A DNA stretch of 64,000 bases from Sceloporus undulatus (GCF_019175285.1 NC_056523.1:109938279-110002278), one strand, 5' to 3'. Positions 45,010 through 55,529 are shown, counted from the first letter of the stretch. Notes: a model not told the origin generated them from the sequence alone. Made by a program: numbers and translations.

Positions 45010-45639
45010 ACATAAATATACATATCTCCATGCCCAAGAAGAATGACTTAAGCTCGCTAGGAGTCCTGTCCTCCTTTGGTCTCCCTTTTGCGATGCCTCC
45101 TCCTCCTCCTCCTCCTCCTTCTCTTCTGCGGTTCTTAGGACTCTCGCTGGAGTGCAGGCCCCCGGGCAATGGCAGCAACTCTTGCAAGTGTGTGTGCGTG
45201 TGCCAGGCGGTCTGTTCTTTCCCAAGGGGGGAGATGCCATTTTGCTGGAGGAGAAGGTCCCCCTGGCACACACACACCCAGACAGAGGCCCTGCCGCCCC
45301 GATCGCCTTGAGGCTCCTCTCTCCCGGACTGCCAGGGGCCCCTGGAGTCGTGCGGGCGAGGCCTGCTGGGTTCCCCTTGGCAGGAGTCGGGCACTTTCGG
45401 TCCCTGGCCAAAAGGAGAGCTAGAGCCCCCCACGTTGCAAAGGGCCGCTTGCTAGCGACCTCAGCCTTGGGGGATCCCTCTGGACACGCGTGTCTGTGTG
45501 ATGGGGCTCCAGGCACCGGGATGCACCTGTGTCTTCATGGGGCTCCCATCTCCCTCCCTGTGGCTGTTTCTGGATCTATCTGGACATCTGCTGGACTTGC
45601 GCGTGTCTTTTGTTTGCCTGCATTTCCGACACAGGGTTT
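45010..45639. other. GC-rich upstream sequence, no gene recognised
   Basis: CpG-containing, with several overlapping open frames and no recognisable protein. It may be part of a broad STC2 upstream CpG domain. Confidence 0.4.
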
Positions 45640-45885
45640 TGGATACGGGGGACATAGTGGTTTGAGTGTTGGGCCAGGGCTCCGGAGGCCAGGGTTCCAG
45701 TCCCCCCCCCCTTTCTTTTTGACCATGGAAACCCATCCGAAAGTCACACCGTCTCAACCTCAGGGGAAGGCAAGGGCAAAGCCCCTCCCAAGAAATCTTG
45801 CCAGGAAAACCCTGTGACAGCTTCAGCTCACAGCCGGCACAAGTCCGAAAAGACCTGAAGGCGCGCGCACACACAAGAAGAAATG
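45640..45885 (+). mobile_element. Sauria-type SINE (type A)
   Basis: Head GGACATAGTGGTTTGAGTGT and CCAGGGTTCCAGTCC, body CACACCGTCTCAACCTCAGG, diverged tail CAAGTCCGAAAAGACCTGAA then a CG/CA-rich end running into the microsatellite. Confidence 0.75.
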
Positions 45886-45889
45886 TGTA

Positions 45890-46260
45890 GGCACGTGTCT
45901 ACACACACACACATATTTATATGCATATGTACATATACACGCATATATGCACAAACACAAATATATACACATACATATATGTATACACACAGATACATAT
46001 AGAGATACAGAGAGGTACATATATACACACACATATATATACATATATACCTTTAGACATGTGTGACATATACATATGTATATACATATGTGTGTATGTG
46101 TACATATGTACACATACATGTACATATACACATATGTATGTGTATGCACACACATATATGTGTATGTATGAATGTACATGTGCATATACACATACTGTAT
46201 ATATGTGTGTATGCTTACACACACACACACACACATATATATGTATATATGCACACAAAG
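45890..46260. repeat. CA/TA/TG alternating tract
   Basis: About 370 bp of nearly continuous alternating purine-pyrimidine, including (CA)n near 45900 and 46216. It ends some 450 bp before the STC2 start codon. Its open frames (Y/I/C/V-rich) are artefacts. Confidence 0.9.
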
Positions 46261-46710
46261 AGAGCGAGCGAGCGCGCGAGCGAGAGGTGTCTCTAATATC
46301 CCGGGAGCTGCTCTGCTGCGGAGGAGCGGGGCTCTCCTCTCGGCTGGGCGTCCCGGGTGGGGACTGGGCTTTCGTGGGGCTGACCAGAGGCGAAATAGTA
46401 GCAGTAGTAGCCACCGAGAGGCCCTGCCCACGGGGGGCGTGTCCAGGGCGGAGGGCGGCCTGTGGTTGGCCGGGGTCCCTCCGGCGGCGGCGTCTGGGGG
46501 AGTCCTGGGTGCGAGTGCCGCGGAGGGAGCTCCGGGGATATTAGAGGCGCGCGCTGCTCCCGGGCCAGGACCACTCTCGCTCTCTCTCTCTGCGCGGGAG
46601 TCCAAGCGGCGCCAAGGACTTTGCTCGCTCTCTCGCCCGGGATCCCTTGCCCTGCTGCCTTCCTTCTGCTTCTCAGTCCGGGAGTGGCGGCGGACCAAGT
46701 CAGCGGGAGC
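46261..46710 (+). promoter_or_regulatory. STC2 promoter and 5' UTR region
   Basis: CpG-dense sequence directly upstream of the STC2 ATG. GC-box-like runs lie at 46433-46458 (GGGGGGCGTGTCC, GGGCGGAGGGCGG). An ATATTA at 46538-46543 is a possible weak TATA element, which would put a start near 46565-46575, but this is inference. A 19-bp inverted repeat, CTCTAATATCCCGGGAGCT at 46291-46309 and its complement at 46528-46546 (one mismatch), brackets 218 bp. The exact transcription start cannot be read from sequence alone. Confidence 0.65.
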
Positions 46711-46891
46711 ATGTCTGCCCAGGAGGGGGCCGGGAAGCCGCTGCTCCTCTGCCTGGCCTTGCTCCTGGCCGGCCTGGACCGGGCCCTGGGCACCGAGGCC
46801 ACCCACCCGCCCGAAGGGGCCCAGGACCTCCGCGGCGGCGGCGGCGGCGGCGGAGCCCAGCAGAAAGGACGCCTCTCCTTGCAGAACACAG
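46711..46891 (+). CDS. Stanniocalcin-2, exon 1 coding part
   Basis: Start of STC2, a secreted homodimeric glycoprotein hormone linked in vertebrates to phosphate/calcium handling, the stress response and inhibition of the pappalysin PAPP-A. The ATG at 46711 starts a signal peptide with core LLLCLALLLAGLDRALG (residues 11-27), followed by TEATHPPEGAQDL. The next stretch, RGGGGGGGAQQKG (41-53), carries a seven-glycine run where human STC2, from memory, has RSSQQKG. LSLQNT (55-60) is conserved. A (GGC)n tract encodes the glycines. The exon ends ACAG|GTAAGT, so the intron is phase 1 and codon 61 (Ala) is completed by exon 2. The start is chosen because the signal peptide begins there and the frame joins exon 2. 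Residue identities to human are from memory of the protein. Confidence 0.96.
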
Positions 46892-46934
46892 GTAAGTAAC
46901 CTCCGCGCCTCGCTGCCCTCTGACAACAATCCTG

Positions 46935-47092
46935 CTGCACCCATCCGCACTGCAGAGGGAACCCGCTTTGGCCCCGCTTTCACTGCCCTGGCTCCAGAAA
47001 GGGTGCGCAGCCAACGACCATCCCCACAGCATGGAGCCAGGGTGGTGAAACGGGGCCAAAGCGGGTTATCTCTGCAGTGCGGATGCAGCCTT
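46935..47092. mobile_element. Palindromic MITE in intron 1
   Basis: Arms CATCCGCACTGCAGAGGGAA, CCCGCTTTGGCCCCGCTTTC and CCCTGGCTCC pair with GGAGCCAGGGTGGTGAAACG, GGGCCAAAGCGGG and CTCTGCAGTGCGGATGC. This short copy (158 bp) lacks the middle of the family, and its arms match well. Confidence 0.8.
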
Positions 47093-47284
47093 GAGGCGAT
47101 GTCTCGCGGAAGGGAGTCTTCCCCTTCGCCCGACACGGGCTTCTGGTGCCTTGCAAAGCGAAGCTCCCTCGGAAGGAGCAGACTCTCAGCCCAGGAGGCG
47201 CCCCTCCTCTCTCTCTCTCTTCCCTGGAAAGGAGGACCGAGAGGGAGCCCTGCTGCAGGGCCGGGGCCTGCGTCGGAGGCAGGG

Positions 47285-47480
47285 CGGCCAGGCTGGGTCC
47301 TCCTTTTCCAGGAGGCGTCCTCCAGGCTCAGCCTCCCGTCCAGCAGGAACTCCCAGAGGCCCTCCGTTTTGGACTAAGAACAGGACGGAGGACCAGGCGG
47401 TTTGTCGTCCTCCTCCTCTTCCAACCCGGACCCGTCCTCCATTTCATCCCTCTGCCCAGGAGGCATTCCAAAAGGCAGGC
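47285..47480. repeat. CCTCC-motif repeat, intron 1 copy A
   Basis: GGTCCTCCTTTTCCAGGAGG, CCGTCCAGCAGGAACTCCC, GGCCCTCCGTTTTGGACTAA and then a second round (CCGTCCTCCATTTCATCCC, CCCAGGAGGCATTCC). Confidence 0.65.
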
Positions 47481-48084
47481 TCAAAGCCAGGGGGTTGCAG
47501 TTCCCTTTCTTTGCTTTGGCTTTGCGGGGAGGAGGACCTCTGGTCCCGCTGCTGGAAGGGGCTCCCATGGTCCTCGCCTCGGAAACCAAGCTCCCGAGAC
47601 AGAAAAGGCCCCAAATGCGGGCGGATCGGGTGGGGATAGGAAGGGGAGAGAAGCACGGCTTCAGGCTCTTTCTTAGAGCGCAAAGGGTTTGCCTTCAAGG
47701 AGGGAAGGGATTCAAGGGAAGGGCAGGAGCAATGGGGGCACGTAGGACTCGAGCAGGATCCAGCCCTCCCGCCACCTCTCTTGCCCCCGGCCCAGGGGTC
47801 TCTCTCCCTCCTTCCCCGCCGCCTTTGGCTGCGACCTTTGGGGAAGAAGAACCTTCGAGGGCGCTTTCTTTGGAGGGAGGAAAAGCCACCGAAAAGAGCT
47901 CCCCAACTTCCCAGGATCCCTTGTTCAGGACGGAGGGATCGAGAGGGAGGGCCCCCGAGGCGATCGCCGCTGTGTCCGGGGGAGCAGGGGTCCTCCGACG
48001 CAAAGGAGGACCAGGGCCCTCCACACGGAGGACAGGCGGGAAAGCTGGAGGACGGGGCCAAAGAACGCGAAGCACACTCCTAGG

Positions 48085-48295
48085 CAAAGGCTGTAGAGAG
48101 CTCTTGCAGCACCTTCGGGACTCACTGAAAGAAAGACATTGGCAGCAGGAGCTTTCCTGGGCTTCAGTTTCCTTCCTCAGATGCCGCCCCCTTCTTTCTT
48201 TCTTTCCGAGTCTCAAAGGTGCTCCAAGATCTCTCTCTCTCTCTCCAGACTGATTCTGCAGACGAACACGGCTAGATCTTTGACTCCTACAGAAA
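48085..48295. mobile_element. Fold-back repeat, intron 1 copy
   Basis: GCTCTTGCAGCACCTTCGGG, ACTCACTGAAAGAAAGACAT on the left. CTTTCCGAGTCTCAAAGGTG, CTCCAAGATCTC on the right. The tail is GACGAACACGGCTAGATCTT, GACTC. Same family as 38310-38530. Confidence 0.7.
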
Positions 48296-48299
48296 CAGA

Positions 48300-48490
48300 A
48301 ACCCATGCTTCTTAGGGATGTTCAGCATTCCTCCTGGACGGAAGGCTGAAATGTAGGACCTGTCCTGGAAAAGGGAGGACGTCTGGTCGCCCTGTTGTTG
48401 GTCCTGATCAAAATGGAGGACATTGTGGGGACTCCTCCTGGAGAGGAGGCTGGAAAGAAAGGAGGACCAAAGCTGATCACCCTGCACTAT
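48300..48490. repeat. CCTCC-motif repeat, intron 1 copy B (reverse)
   Basis: CATGCTTCTTAGGGATG, ATTCCTCCTGGACGGAAGGC, TGAAATGTAGGACCTGTCCT and a second round after TGATCAAAATGGAGGACA. It is the reverse complement of the array units. Confidence 0.65.
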
Positions 48491-49345
48491 ATTCTTCTCT
48501 TTTTGCTCATTGCAAAAGTGGTGTCGAGTGTCAGGGTGTTGCTCCAAGCCGGGCATCCAGGATGCGGGCAGAGAGAGGGGGGCTGATGCCCCATGTGAAT
48601 GCTGCTCCTGTGCCAGTCCGTGCAAGATGGGCATGCCTGCTGGGCATGGGATCGGAAGCATTTGCACCCTCCACCCCCCTCCCATGCCAACCCCATGGCC
48701 TCCAGCTGGCCTCCTGGAACATCCCCTTCTCCTGCTGCACACTTACACAACCCGGGACAAAGCGCCTTCTTCTTTTGCTGCTGCTCCCCCCCCCCCTTCC
48801 TTCCCTTCCCCTTGCTTGCCTTGCCTTCCTCTGGCGTGGATGGGAAGCACAATGCCTCCAGCCCAAGGGACAGGCAGCAGGAGGAGGACGGCAAGACCCC
48901 GCCCTGGCTTTTCCAGAAGCCTCAGCCAATCAGGGCTTTGCAAAAGGAAAATCCCACTCCGCGTATTGCTTTTGCATAAGTGAACTCCCCCCCCCCTTTC
49001 TTTCTCTTTGCATGGTGCCTTCAGACCAAGCCTGGCTTGGTCATTGGTCTTTCTCAGAAACTCCCATTGAAGGGATTGAAAGGGAAACCCAAGGATCTTC
49101 TTCTGTTCCTTGCACCATGACGCCAGAGGAGAAAGCCTTGGCACTAGGTTATAGAATGCACTACTACTGGGTTCTGAAGGCACTCAGCTGCATGTGGCCT
49201 TTGCTTGATTTCTGTCCTACTGTTTGGATTGAATTTTAGGCTTTGGAGCATCTGCTCTTTCTCTTCGCTTTCTGTCCATCAGTGTTAAAACAGGACTTTT
49301 TAAAAAATCAGGTATAACAATAATCATGTTTCCAGCACTGGAGGT

Positions 49346-49625
49346 GTAGGAGCCAGCCTGGTGTGGTGGTCTGAGCATTGATTGGACTCGAACTCTGGAG
49401 ACCAGGGTTCTAATTCACACTCAGCCATGAAAGCCCACTGGCCACCCTGGGCAAGCAAGTCACACACTCTCAGCCTCAGAGGACAGCAGTGGCAAACCCC
49501 CTCTGAAGAAACTTGCCAAGGAAAGCCCTTGATAGGGTTGCCTTAGGGTCGCCGTAAGTCAGAAACAACTTGAAGGTACACGACCAATTTAAAGCCATAA
49601 GTCAGAAACAACTTGAAGGTACACG
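49346..49625 (+). mobile_element. Sauria-type SINE (type A) with duplicated tail
   Basis: Head CCAGCCTGGTGTGGTGGTCT, B-box region CCAGGGTTCTAATTC, body AGTCACACACTCTCAGCCTC, tail GGTCGCCGTAAGTCAGAAAC. The 32-base tail segment at 49551-49582 recurs at 49594-49625 with one change. Confidence 0.85.
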
Positions 49626-50474
49626 TGCTCCCTTTCAACTAACCACCCAAATCCAGAAGAGGCTGCACAGACTGTTTAGTGCAAAAGTAACCCAAGTTGT
49701 TGTGGCTGATACTGGTTCCAGTTGGACGCATACCAACTTCATTTCACATAATGGTACTTATTTCCAAGCAAGCATGCACATGAAGGGGTATAAAAGCACA
49801 GGGAATATGGGGAGTAAGAAATAGCATAACAGAAGAAACCTGTAGCAAAATATCTGTCATATGCAGATGTATTATGTGTTTTCTCATTGACTTTGGTGAT
49901 TTGGAAGTGTTCTTATAGTGGTTATGCTTGCAGCTATAAACCAATCATCCAGCATTTCTTCACATGAGAAGACCCAGCAAGTCACTATCTAAGCATTTTC
50001 AGATCCACTTTCCTTTGAATCTTATGCTGGGTTTTGTTTCTTATGGAGGAATTTGTTTCATTGGGAGAAATTGGATTTACCATACTGGCTTTTTTAAATG
50101 TATATCCTACCTTTTATCCCAAGAGCTACCCCATTTTATATTTACAGTAACAACAGCCTTGTGAGGTACATAAATCAGCTGAATTTTGTAACTGTCTCAG
50201 TCACACGGATGAATCTGGGTCTTCCAAGCCCTTGTCCACTAAGAGCTATACCACATTGTTTCTAGCTAATGACACTAGCTCTGAGAAGAGTGGGCTTTTC
50301 ACGTACTTTTTGTTTCTGTACCATTCCTTGTGTCTGATTTGTGCACAGAACACACAGGTGAGCATCCCTCTGTTTCCTTCTTTAAAACGAAGATGATGTG
50401 AGTAAAATAACCCTTTGCCCTCCGATTTATGTTGCAGTTTTACAATACTGATTGTGGTGGCTGTTCATTTTCAG

Positions 50475-50617
50475 CTGAAATCCAGCACTGCCTGGTCAAT
50501 GCCGGCGACGTGGGGTGCGGTGTTTTTGAGTGCTTTGAAAACAACTCCTGTGAGATTCGAGGCTTGCATGAGATCTGTATGATGTTCCTCCACAATGCTG
50601 GAAAATTTGATGCCCAG
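50475..50617 (+). CDS. Stanniocalcin-2, exon 2
   Basis: 143 bp, acceptor TTTTCAG|CTGAAATC and donor GCCCAG|GTAAGC. The first two bases finish codon 61 (Ala), and the exon ends on a codon boundary (phase 0). It encodes residues 62-108: EIQHCLVNAGDVGCGVFECF, then ENNSCEIRGLHEICMMFLHN and AGKFDAQ. Five cysteines (66, 75, 80, 86, 95) belong to the conserved stanniocalcin disulphide framework. N83-N84-S85 is the family's N-glycosylation sequon. By memory of human STC2 the protein differs at only two places here (HGICMTF in human, HEICMMF here). The exon length is that of exon 2 in stanniocalcin genes. This marks strong purifying selection and a working gene. Confidence 0.98.
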
Positions 50618-53600
50618 GTAAGCATGCTTAACCAAACCTGCAGGTTCAACCAGGAGATGCACAGACAGTAAGCCTAGAAGCTGCTAAGACTGCATGATGA
50701 AATAGTGGAGGTTCTTGTTAGATTTTGCTTGCTCCAGCTTGAGAGCTAGTGAAGGAGTTCTGAACCCTTTGGAACTGAGGATGATCGTAATGCAGTATGT
50801 TAACCATCTATCTCCCCTTCTTCACCCACAGATATCTCCTTTTTAGTGCCTCAAAATTTGTAATGTAGGTTCTCTACAAGTTCCACTAATTGCAGGGAAA
50901 CACGATTCTGGAAGTAGGCAGCTCTATGAAAGAAGCCATAATTGGGAAGTGGGTTTAGGGCTCATTTGAAGGGGAGCTTATGTTAAAGAGGTTCATAACA
51001 CTGATACTCTGCTGTGTAGAGCAAGGGTGAGCAAAGTGAGACCCTTCAAGTGTTTTTGACTGCAACTCCCCCGTTGCCCTTAGGTAGCATAGCCACTGAT
51101 GAGGAATGCTGGGAGCTGCAGTCCAGCAACATCTTTAGCCTTTCCGGTGGCACCCCAGAGTTGTTCCTTCAGAGAAGAGCCTTCCTCTGTCTCATGCAGA
51201 TGGTCTCCATTCCAGTTGATCTTAAAGTTTAACTCCCCCAGCAAAACACTGGTTGGCATCCCTACAAACCATAGAGCCCTCTCAGGTATAGATACTCTGT
51301 TAAGGAGAAATGGAGTCCTTATTCTGAATACCTAAACCCAGGGGTGTCATGTATAGTATTCTGAACAATTTAGGTTTTGCTCAAATGTCTTTCTGCCACA
51401 CTTCGTATGATCAGCCAAACTAATTTCAGCAGATGAATATAAGGTCAACAGAAATAACCATCTTTGCTGCTGCTTTATTCAGAGGTGTCAAAATGCATTC
51501 CTTAGCCTGCCTGTGATACTAAGTCTGCCTCTTTTGTTTCCTCCCCAATTGGTTTGCTCATCTTCAAAGCATCCTCTTTTTATGCCTTGTACAGCAATTC
51601 TTTCATGCCAGGGAAAGGGAACATTACGATCTGCTGGAGGCATTTGACTTGACAGAGTAGTTCCTAGAATGTATGTGTATTTACTCAAGATTTCAGTCAC
51701 AGCCAGTGGCTCTTACTGCGGTAGGAAGAAGAGCTGTCTTGCAGACAAAGATGTTCTATTGCATTGGGTCACAAGATGATCCCTTTGACTGTTTTCCCAC
51801 ACACAGAGAAATCACACAAGTCTTTGTAGATATTCTTAAACTGCTTTTCCAAACAAATGAAGCAGTTTTGCTTGCTTTCAAATTAATGGGCCTTTGGTAT
51901 CATTTCCCCTACTTTTCAAATATCTTTTAAAAATCTGTTTTGATCTTTTTTTCTCTCTCTCTCTCTCTCTTCTTCTTAGGAAATACAAGAAATGCTCACT
52001 TGATGATATTTGACACATTTTTATAACATTTCCTCCAGGTCTTCAGCATTTTTCTTCCATGGTTTTTCAGGGCAGTCCCAAGTAACTGTAATTCCTTGAA
52101 TTGAAATATCACCTGATTTTTGTTTTTAAAAAATGTCTACACAGGCTACTTTGGTGAAAGAGACCAAAATACATTACTGTTAAAGTTTCAGATTGCAAAT
52201 GGAAAATAATATATCAAGTATTTATTCACTAGGTAGAAAATACCACTCCTCCACTATGCACTCTATGTGTATTCTTTAAGATGAAGATAATCTAACAGGC
52301 AGCCCTGTGAGCCCCAGAGCAAGCCACAAGGGTTCCACATTCCACATGTGTTATGGCCCAGGGACTTTCATGGGTGTGATTTGCCTTTTGAGAGGCTCAA
52401 AATGATTTTCCTAAGGGTCAAGCAGGTCAAAGGAGGGTGAAGCCCACAAAGGTCCAAGAGGAGGCAGAATGGCTCCTGAATCTTCGGATATTGCCCTCCC
52501 CAGTCTAGTTTGTTTCTGTTGCAAAGAAAAGGCCACACAAAAGGAGTCCAGATTCTCCCACCCACTGCTAGGATTCTGCTACCATAACACTGGAGGAGGA
52601 AGGCATGCCTTATGGTGCACTGATAATTAAATACTCATTAGCTGAGATGACCTGAAAGGCATGGAAGGAATGCCGGAACATTGCCATCTGCCTGTCATTC
52701 AGCAAGCAGAAGAAATGCTGACCAGTTATCCAGAGAATTGTACCACATCATTGAAGCATGACTTGCTTTCCAATCTACTGGCAGAATGGAAGAATAGGGC
52801 TAAGAAACTGCTTAGGTTGTTCCTTGCCTGTGTCATGTGTGGTATAGGAACACTGACCATATGATATAGCTGGGGGCTCATTAAACATATCATGTTCACT
52901 TTAAAATCTCACTCTTCCCAGCCCTTTCTGGAAGTTTAAAAATGAAACCAATTCCTTCAGATAGACTGCTATTAGAATGCTGTTGTGGTCTGGTTTGGGG
53001 GACTTTTGGTTGAAGTCGGTGCATAAGGAAAAGGACACAACAGAGAGGAAGAATCATTTTCCAAGCATGCGATAGATACCAAGAGAGTAAAGCAACTATC
53101 CTATACAGTACATGCCTGCCTGGGAATAAATCCTGTTTAACTTAGAGGGACTTATTTATAAGTAGACCTGGTATAGGATGGTTCTCTGTGATTGCAGTCC
53201 CTTATACTTTGGCATAAGCAACACTGAACTCAGTTAAACTGCCCTGCCTGCAATTTTTTTGGATTATGATTGATTATGATTTCTCAAATTATTGTCACAT
53301 ACTTTCAATACTATATACAAAGCCTTAAAGAACACATTCTGTTTTGAAAAAACCACCCAAGGTTATGAGGTTGCAGAACTCTGGTTCCAGAACCAACCAT
53401 TTCCTGCTATTGTACATGATCTCAGATATTGTCACATCACAACCTTGATGGTAAAAATATGACAAAACCTGACAGAGTAAACATTTTCTAACATCCTTTT
53501 TAATATGTGGTTGGTTGGTTGTTCATTCCATTTCAATCATGCCTTTCCTCCAGTGAGCTGAAATCCATGCACCTGGCTCTCCTTTTCACTAGATCTTTCA

Positions 53601-53822
53601 AGTCCCAAGCCAGCCCTGTAAGAACTACAGCACTACTGAGATGTAGAACTGCCAGCATTCAAAGGACAGATCAGAGTATTGCAGCCTTTTTGTGTATAGC
53701 TTCCTGTTGTCTCTAGTGGATTTTATCTCAAGTGACACCTTATAGTGCATTGTCTACCCTTCAGGAATACATGGGGGGGAGGGTTATAGCTCTAGATGAA
53801 TTCACCAGGATTTAAAGGCATA

Positions 53823-54162
53823 TCTGCCGCCGCCTCCATTCCCGCCAGCGGGAAGCCTCAGCTGCCAAACGGCAAGACTTCCCGGCGGCAGAAAAAGAAC
53901 CCACAAAAAGTGGGTTCTTTTTGCGTCGCGCTTGCGATGCACGAGAATGCAAATGGGGCACTCATGATGTCACCAGCACGATGGGACATATGGATGCTAC
54001 GCGTCTGTCACATCAAAATGGTGGCGCCCGTGTGTACAGGGTGCCGCCATTTTGATGCCCCCGTCACATGCTAGGGGTGAGGCCGGTATGGACGCCGCGT
54101 CCTCGGCCAACCCCTAGCATGTGATGGGGGTGGCGCAAAGGCCCGTTTAAACCGGGCCTTTG
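53823..54162. mobile_element. GC-rich hairpin-string element, copy 2
   Basis: At least five consecutive hairpins: TCTGCCGCC...GGCGGCAGA (53823-53892), AAAGAACCCAC...GTGGGTTCTTT (53893-53921), CATCAAAATGGTGGC...GCCGCCATTTTGATG (54012-54057), CCCGTCACATGCTAGGGGT... its complement (54059-54129) and CAAAGGCCCG...CGGGCCTTTG (54136-54162). The hairpin order and the CCGCCATTTTGA block mirror the element at 1152-1500. Confidence 0.6.
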
Positions 54163-54300
54163 AGACTAACTGAAAGAGAGAACTAAGTAGCATGATTGTA
54201 GACCTGGGTCTTCTTCCTTAGATGCATCCTCAAGTCTACAAAAGCCCACCTCTCTCTTTCAGTTAATCTGAAAGATACTACAAGATCCCTTTTCATACTC
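54163..54300. mobile_element. Fold-back repeat, intron 2 copy
   Basis: GAGACTAACTGAAAGAGAGA and CTCTCTCTTTCAGTTAATCT are the two arms. It joins the hairpin-string element without a gap. Confidence 0.65.
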
Positions 54301-54884
54301 AACAGCATTTGTAGTTTATGGGAACCATTCTTATATACTGTCATCAGAACACTGGATTAGAACAGGGCATCAGCATTTTTGGATGGCCTTTGGCCTTCTT
54401 CCTCTTTCCAGCTTTGAGTTGAATGGGGATGGGAGTAGAAAGCAGACTGCCCCACAGGAGTTTGGCACTGAAAGACAGAGAAATATTGCCATACTCTGGC
54501 ACTGCACTTGTTGAGCATTCTGAGCTTGAGCTGTGGTCAAGGCCAAAGGCTCAGCCACATCTGAGCTATGTTGGGTCCCTTCTGGGAGAATGGTGGCATA
54601 CAAATACAATAAGTAAATAAATTAATGTATCTGAAGCTTCCCACTCCAGTTTAGAAATTTGTTACAAATTAAAGTTAGTGCCTAACAAACACAGAGCCAA
54701 AAGAAATCACAATCTTCAGCCAAACTCTGAGGCTCTAAGCCCAAAAACCCTGTATAGGATTGTGGGGTAGGGTTCAACCTTTCTCCTCTTTGGGCCCAGG
54801 TTTGGATGATGTGTGAGCCTCATCTTGCCTGGCTTATCATGATGGAGAAGGGAGGCTTAGGCCAATGGTATTCAAGATTGAGTC

Positions 54885-54990
54885 TCCCTTATCCAAAATA
54901 CTTGGGAATAGAAGTGTTTTGCATTTTGGAACATCTATATTTGCATATATGTACATAATGAGATATCTTGGAGATGGGTCCTGAATCTAA
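54885..54990. repeat. Possible Tigger-like fragment
   Basis: GAGTCTCCCTTATCCAAAAT, ACTTGGGAATAGAAGTGTTT and TAATGAGATATCTTGG resemble one end of a common mariner/Tigger-type repeat. No second end is seen. Confidence 0.4.
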
Positions 54991-55317
54991 TAATAGTGTT
55001 ATAATTCTGTAGTGTGGATGGGCCCCTGATGTCCACACTATATAAAGCCACAAGGGCAACCCATAGAGGTATATCACCATCCTCTGCCACTGGGGTATTA
55101 TGGAATCAACCATCCTACCCGTACCCAAACATATCCTTAGAGTTCTTAGTGTATGCAAGACTTTCCACTAGCTCATTGTCTCTCACTCCCTCTCTCTCTC
55201 TCTCTCTCCTTTTCTCCCCTAAGTATCCTTGAAGTGAGATGGCTTTTCATCTGTGAATCATGCTTTACAGAGATGCATACATGTATGTTCTTTGTTTTTA
55301 TCTTTGCCATTCTTCAG

Positions 55318-55529
55318 GGAAAATCTTTCATTAAGGATGCTCTGAGATGCAAGGCACACGCCTTACGCCACAAGTTCAGCTGCATCAGTCGCAAGTGCCC
55401 AGCCATCAAGGAGATGGTATTCCAGCTGCAGCGTGAATGCTACCAGAAGCACGACCTCTGCTCTGCGGCCAAAGAGAATGTTCAAGTCATAGTGGAGATG
55501 ATTCACTTCAAAGATCTACTCCAGCATGA
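55318..55529 (+). CDS. Stanniocalcin-2, exon 3
   Basis: 212 bp, acceptor ATTCTTCAG|GGAAAATC and donor CATGA|GTAAGT. Phase 0 in, phase 2 out: the last two bases GA join the first base of exon 4 to give Glu179. It encodes residues 109-178: GKSFIKDALRCKAHALRHKF, SCISRKCPAIKEMVFQLQRE, CYQKHDLCSAAKENVQVIVE and MIHFKDLLQH. Cysteines at 119, 130, 135, 149 and 156 continue the stanniocalcin framework. The match to human STC2 from memory is high, with conservative changes such as R/K swaps. An in-frame TAA right after the donor (HE then stop) is intronic and not used. Confidence 0.98.

Larger units (their letters stand above)
46892..50474 (+). other. STC2 intron 1
   Basis: 3,583 bp, GT-AG. It holds a MITE 43 bp inside the donor, two CCTCC-motif repeats, a fold-back repeat and a SINE (listed separately). 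The first ~1.5 kb stays GC-rich, as if the CpG island extends into the intron. 49630-50470 shows nothing recognisable. Confidence 0.9.
50618..55317 (+). other. STC2 intron 2
   Basis: 4,700 bp, GT-AG. 50618-53790 shows only an uncertain repeat trace near 51020-51135 and a CT tract (51948-51970). The second hairpin-string element and a fold-back repeat lie at 53823-54300. A (CT)n tract (55186-55208) lies about 110 bp before the acceptor. Confidence 0.9.

Noticed and set aside
45823-47136. 437-codon minus-strand frame and overlapping 401-codon plus-strand frame (46172-47377)
   Set aside because: Composed of translated CA/TA repeat (Y/I/C/V runs) and GC-rich promoter sequence. The plus frame runs through STC2 exon 1 in the wrong frame.
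47091-49239. Long open frames in STC2 intron 1
   Set aside because: GC-rich intron and repeat sequence. They conflict with the clean exon 1 to exon 2 splice and match no family.
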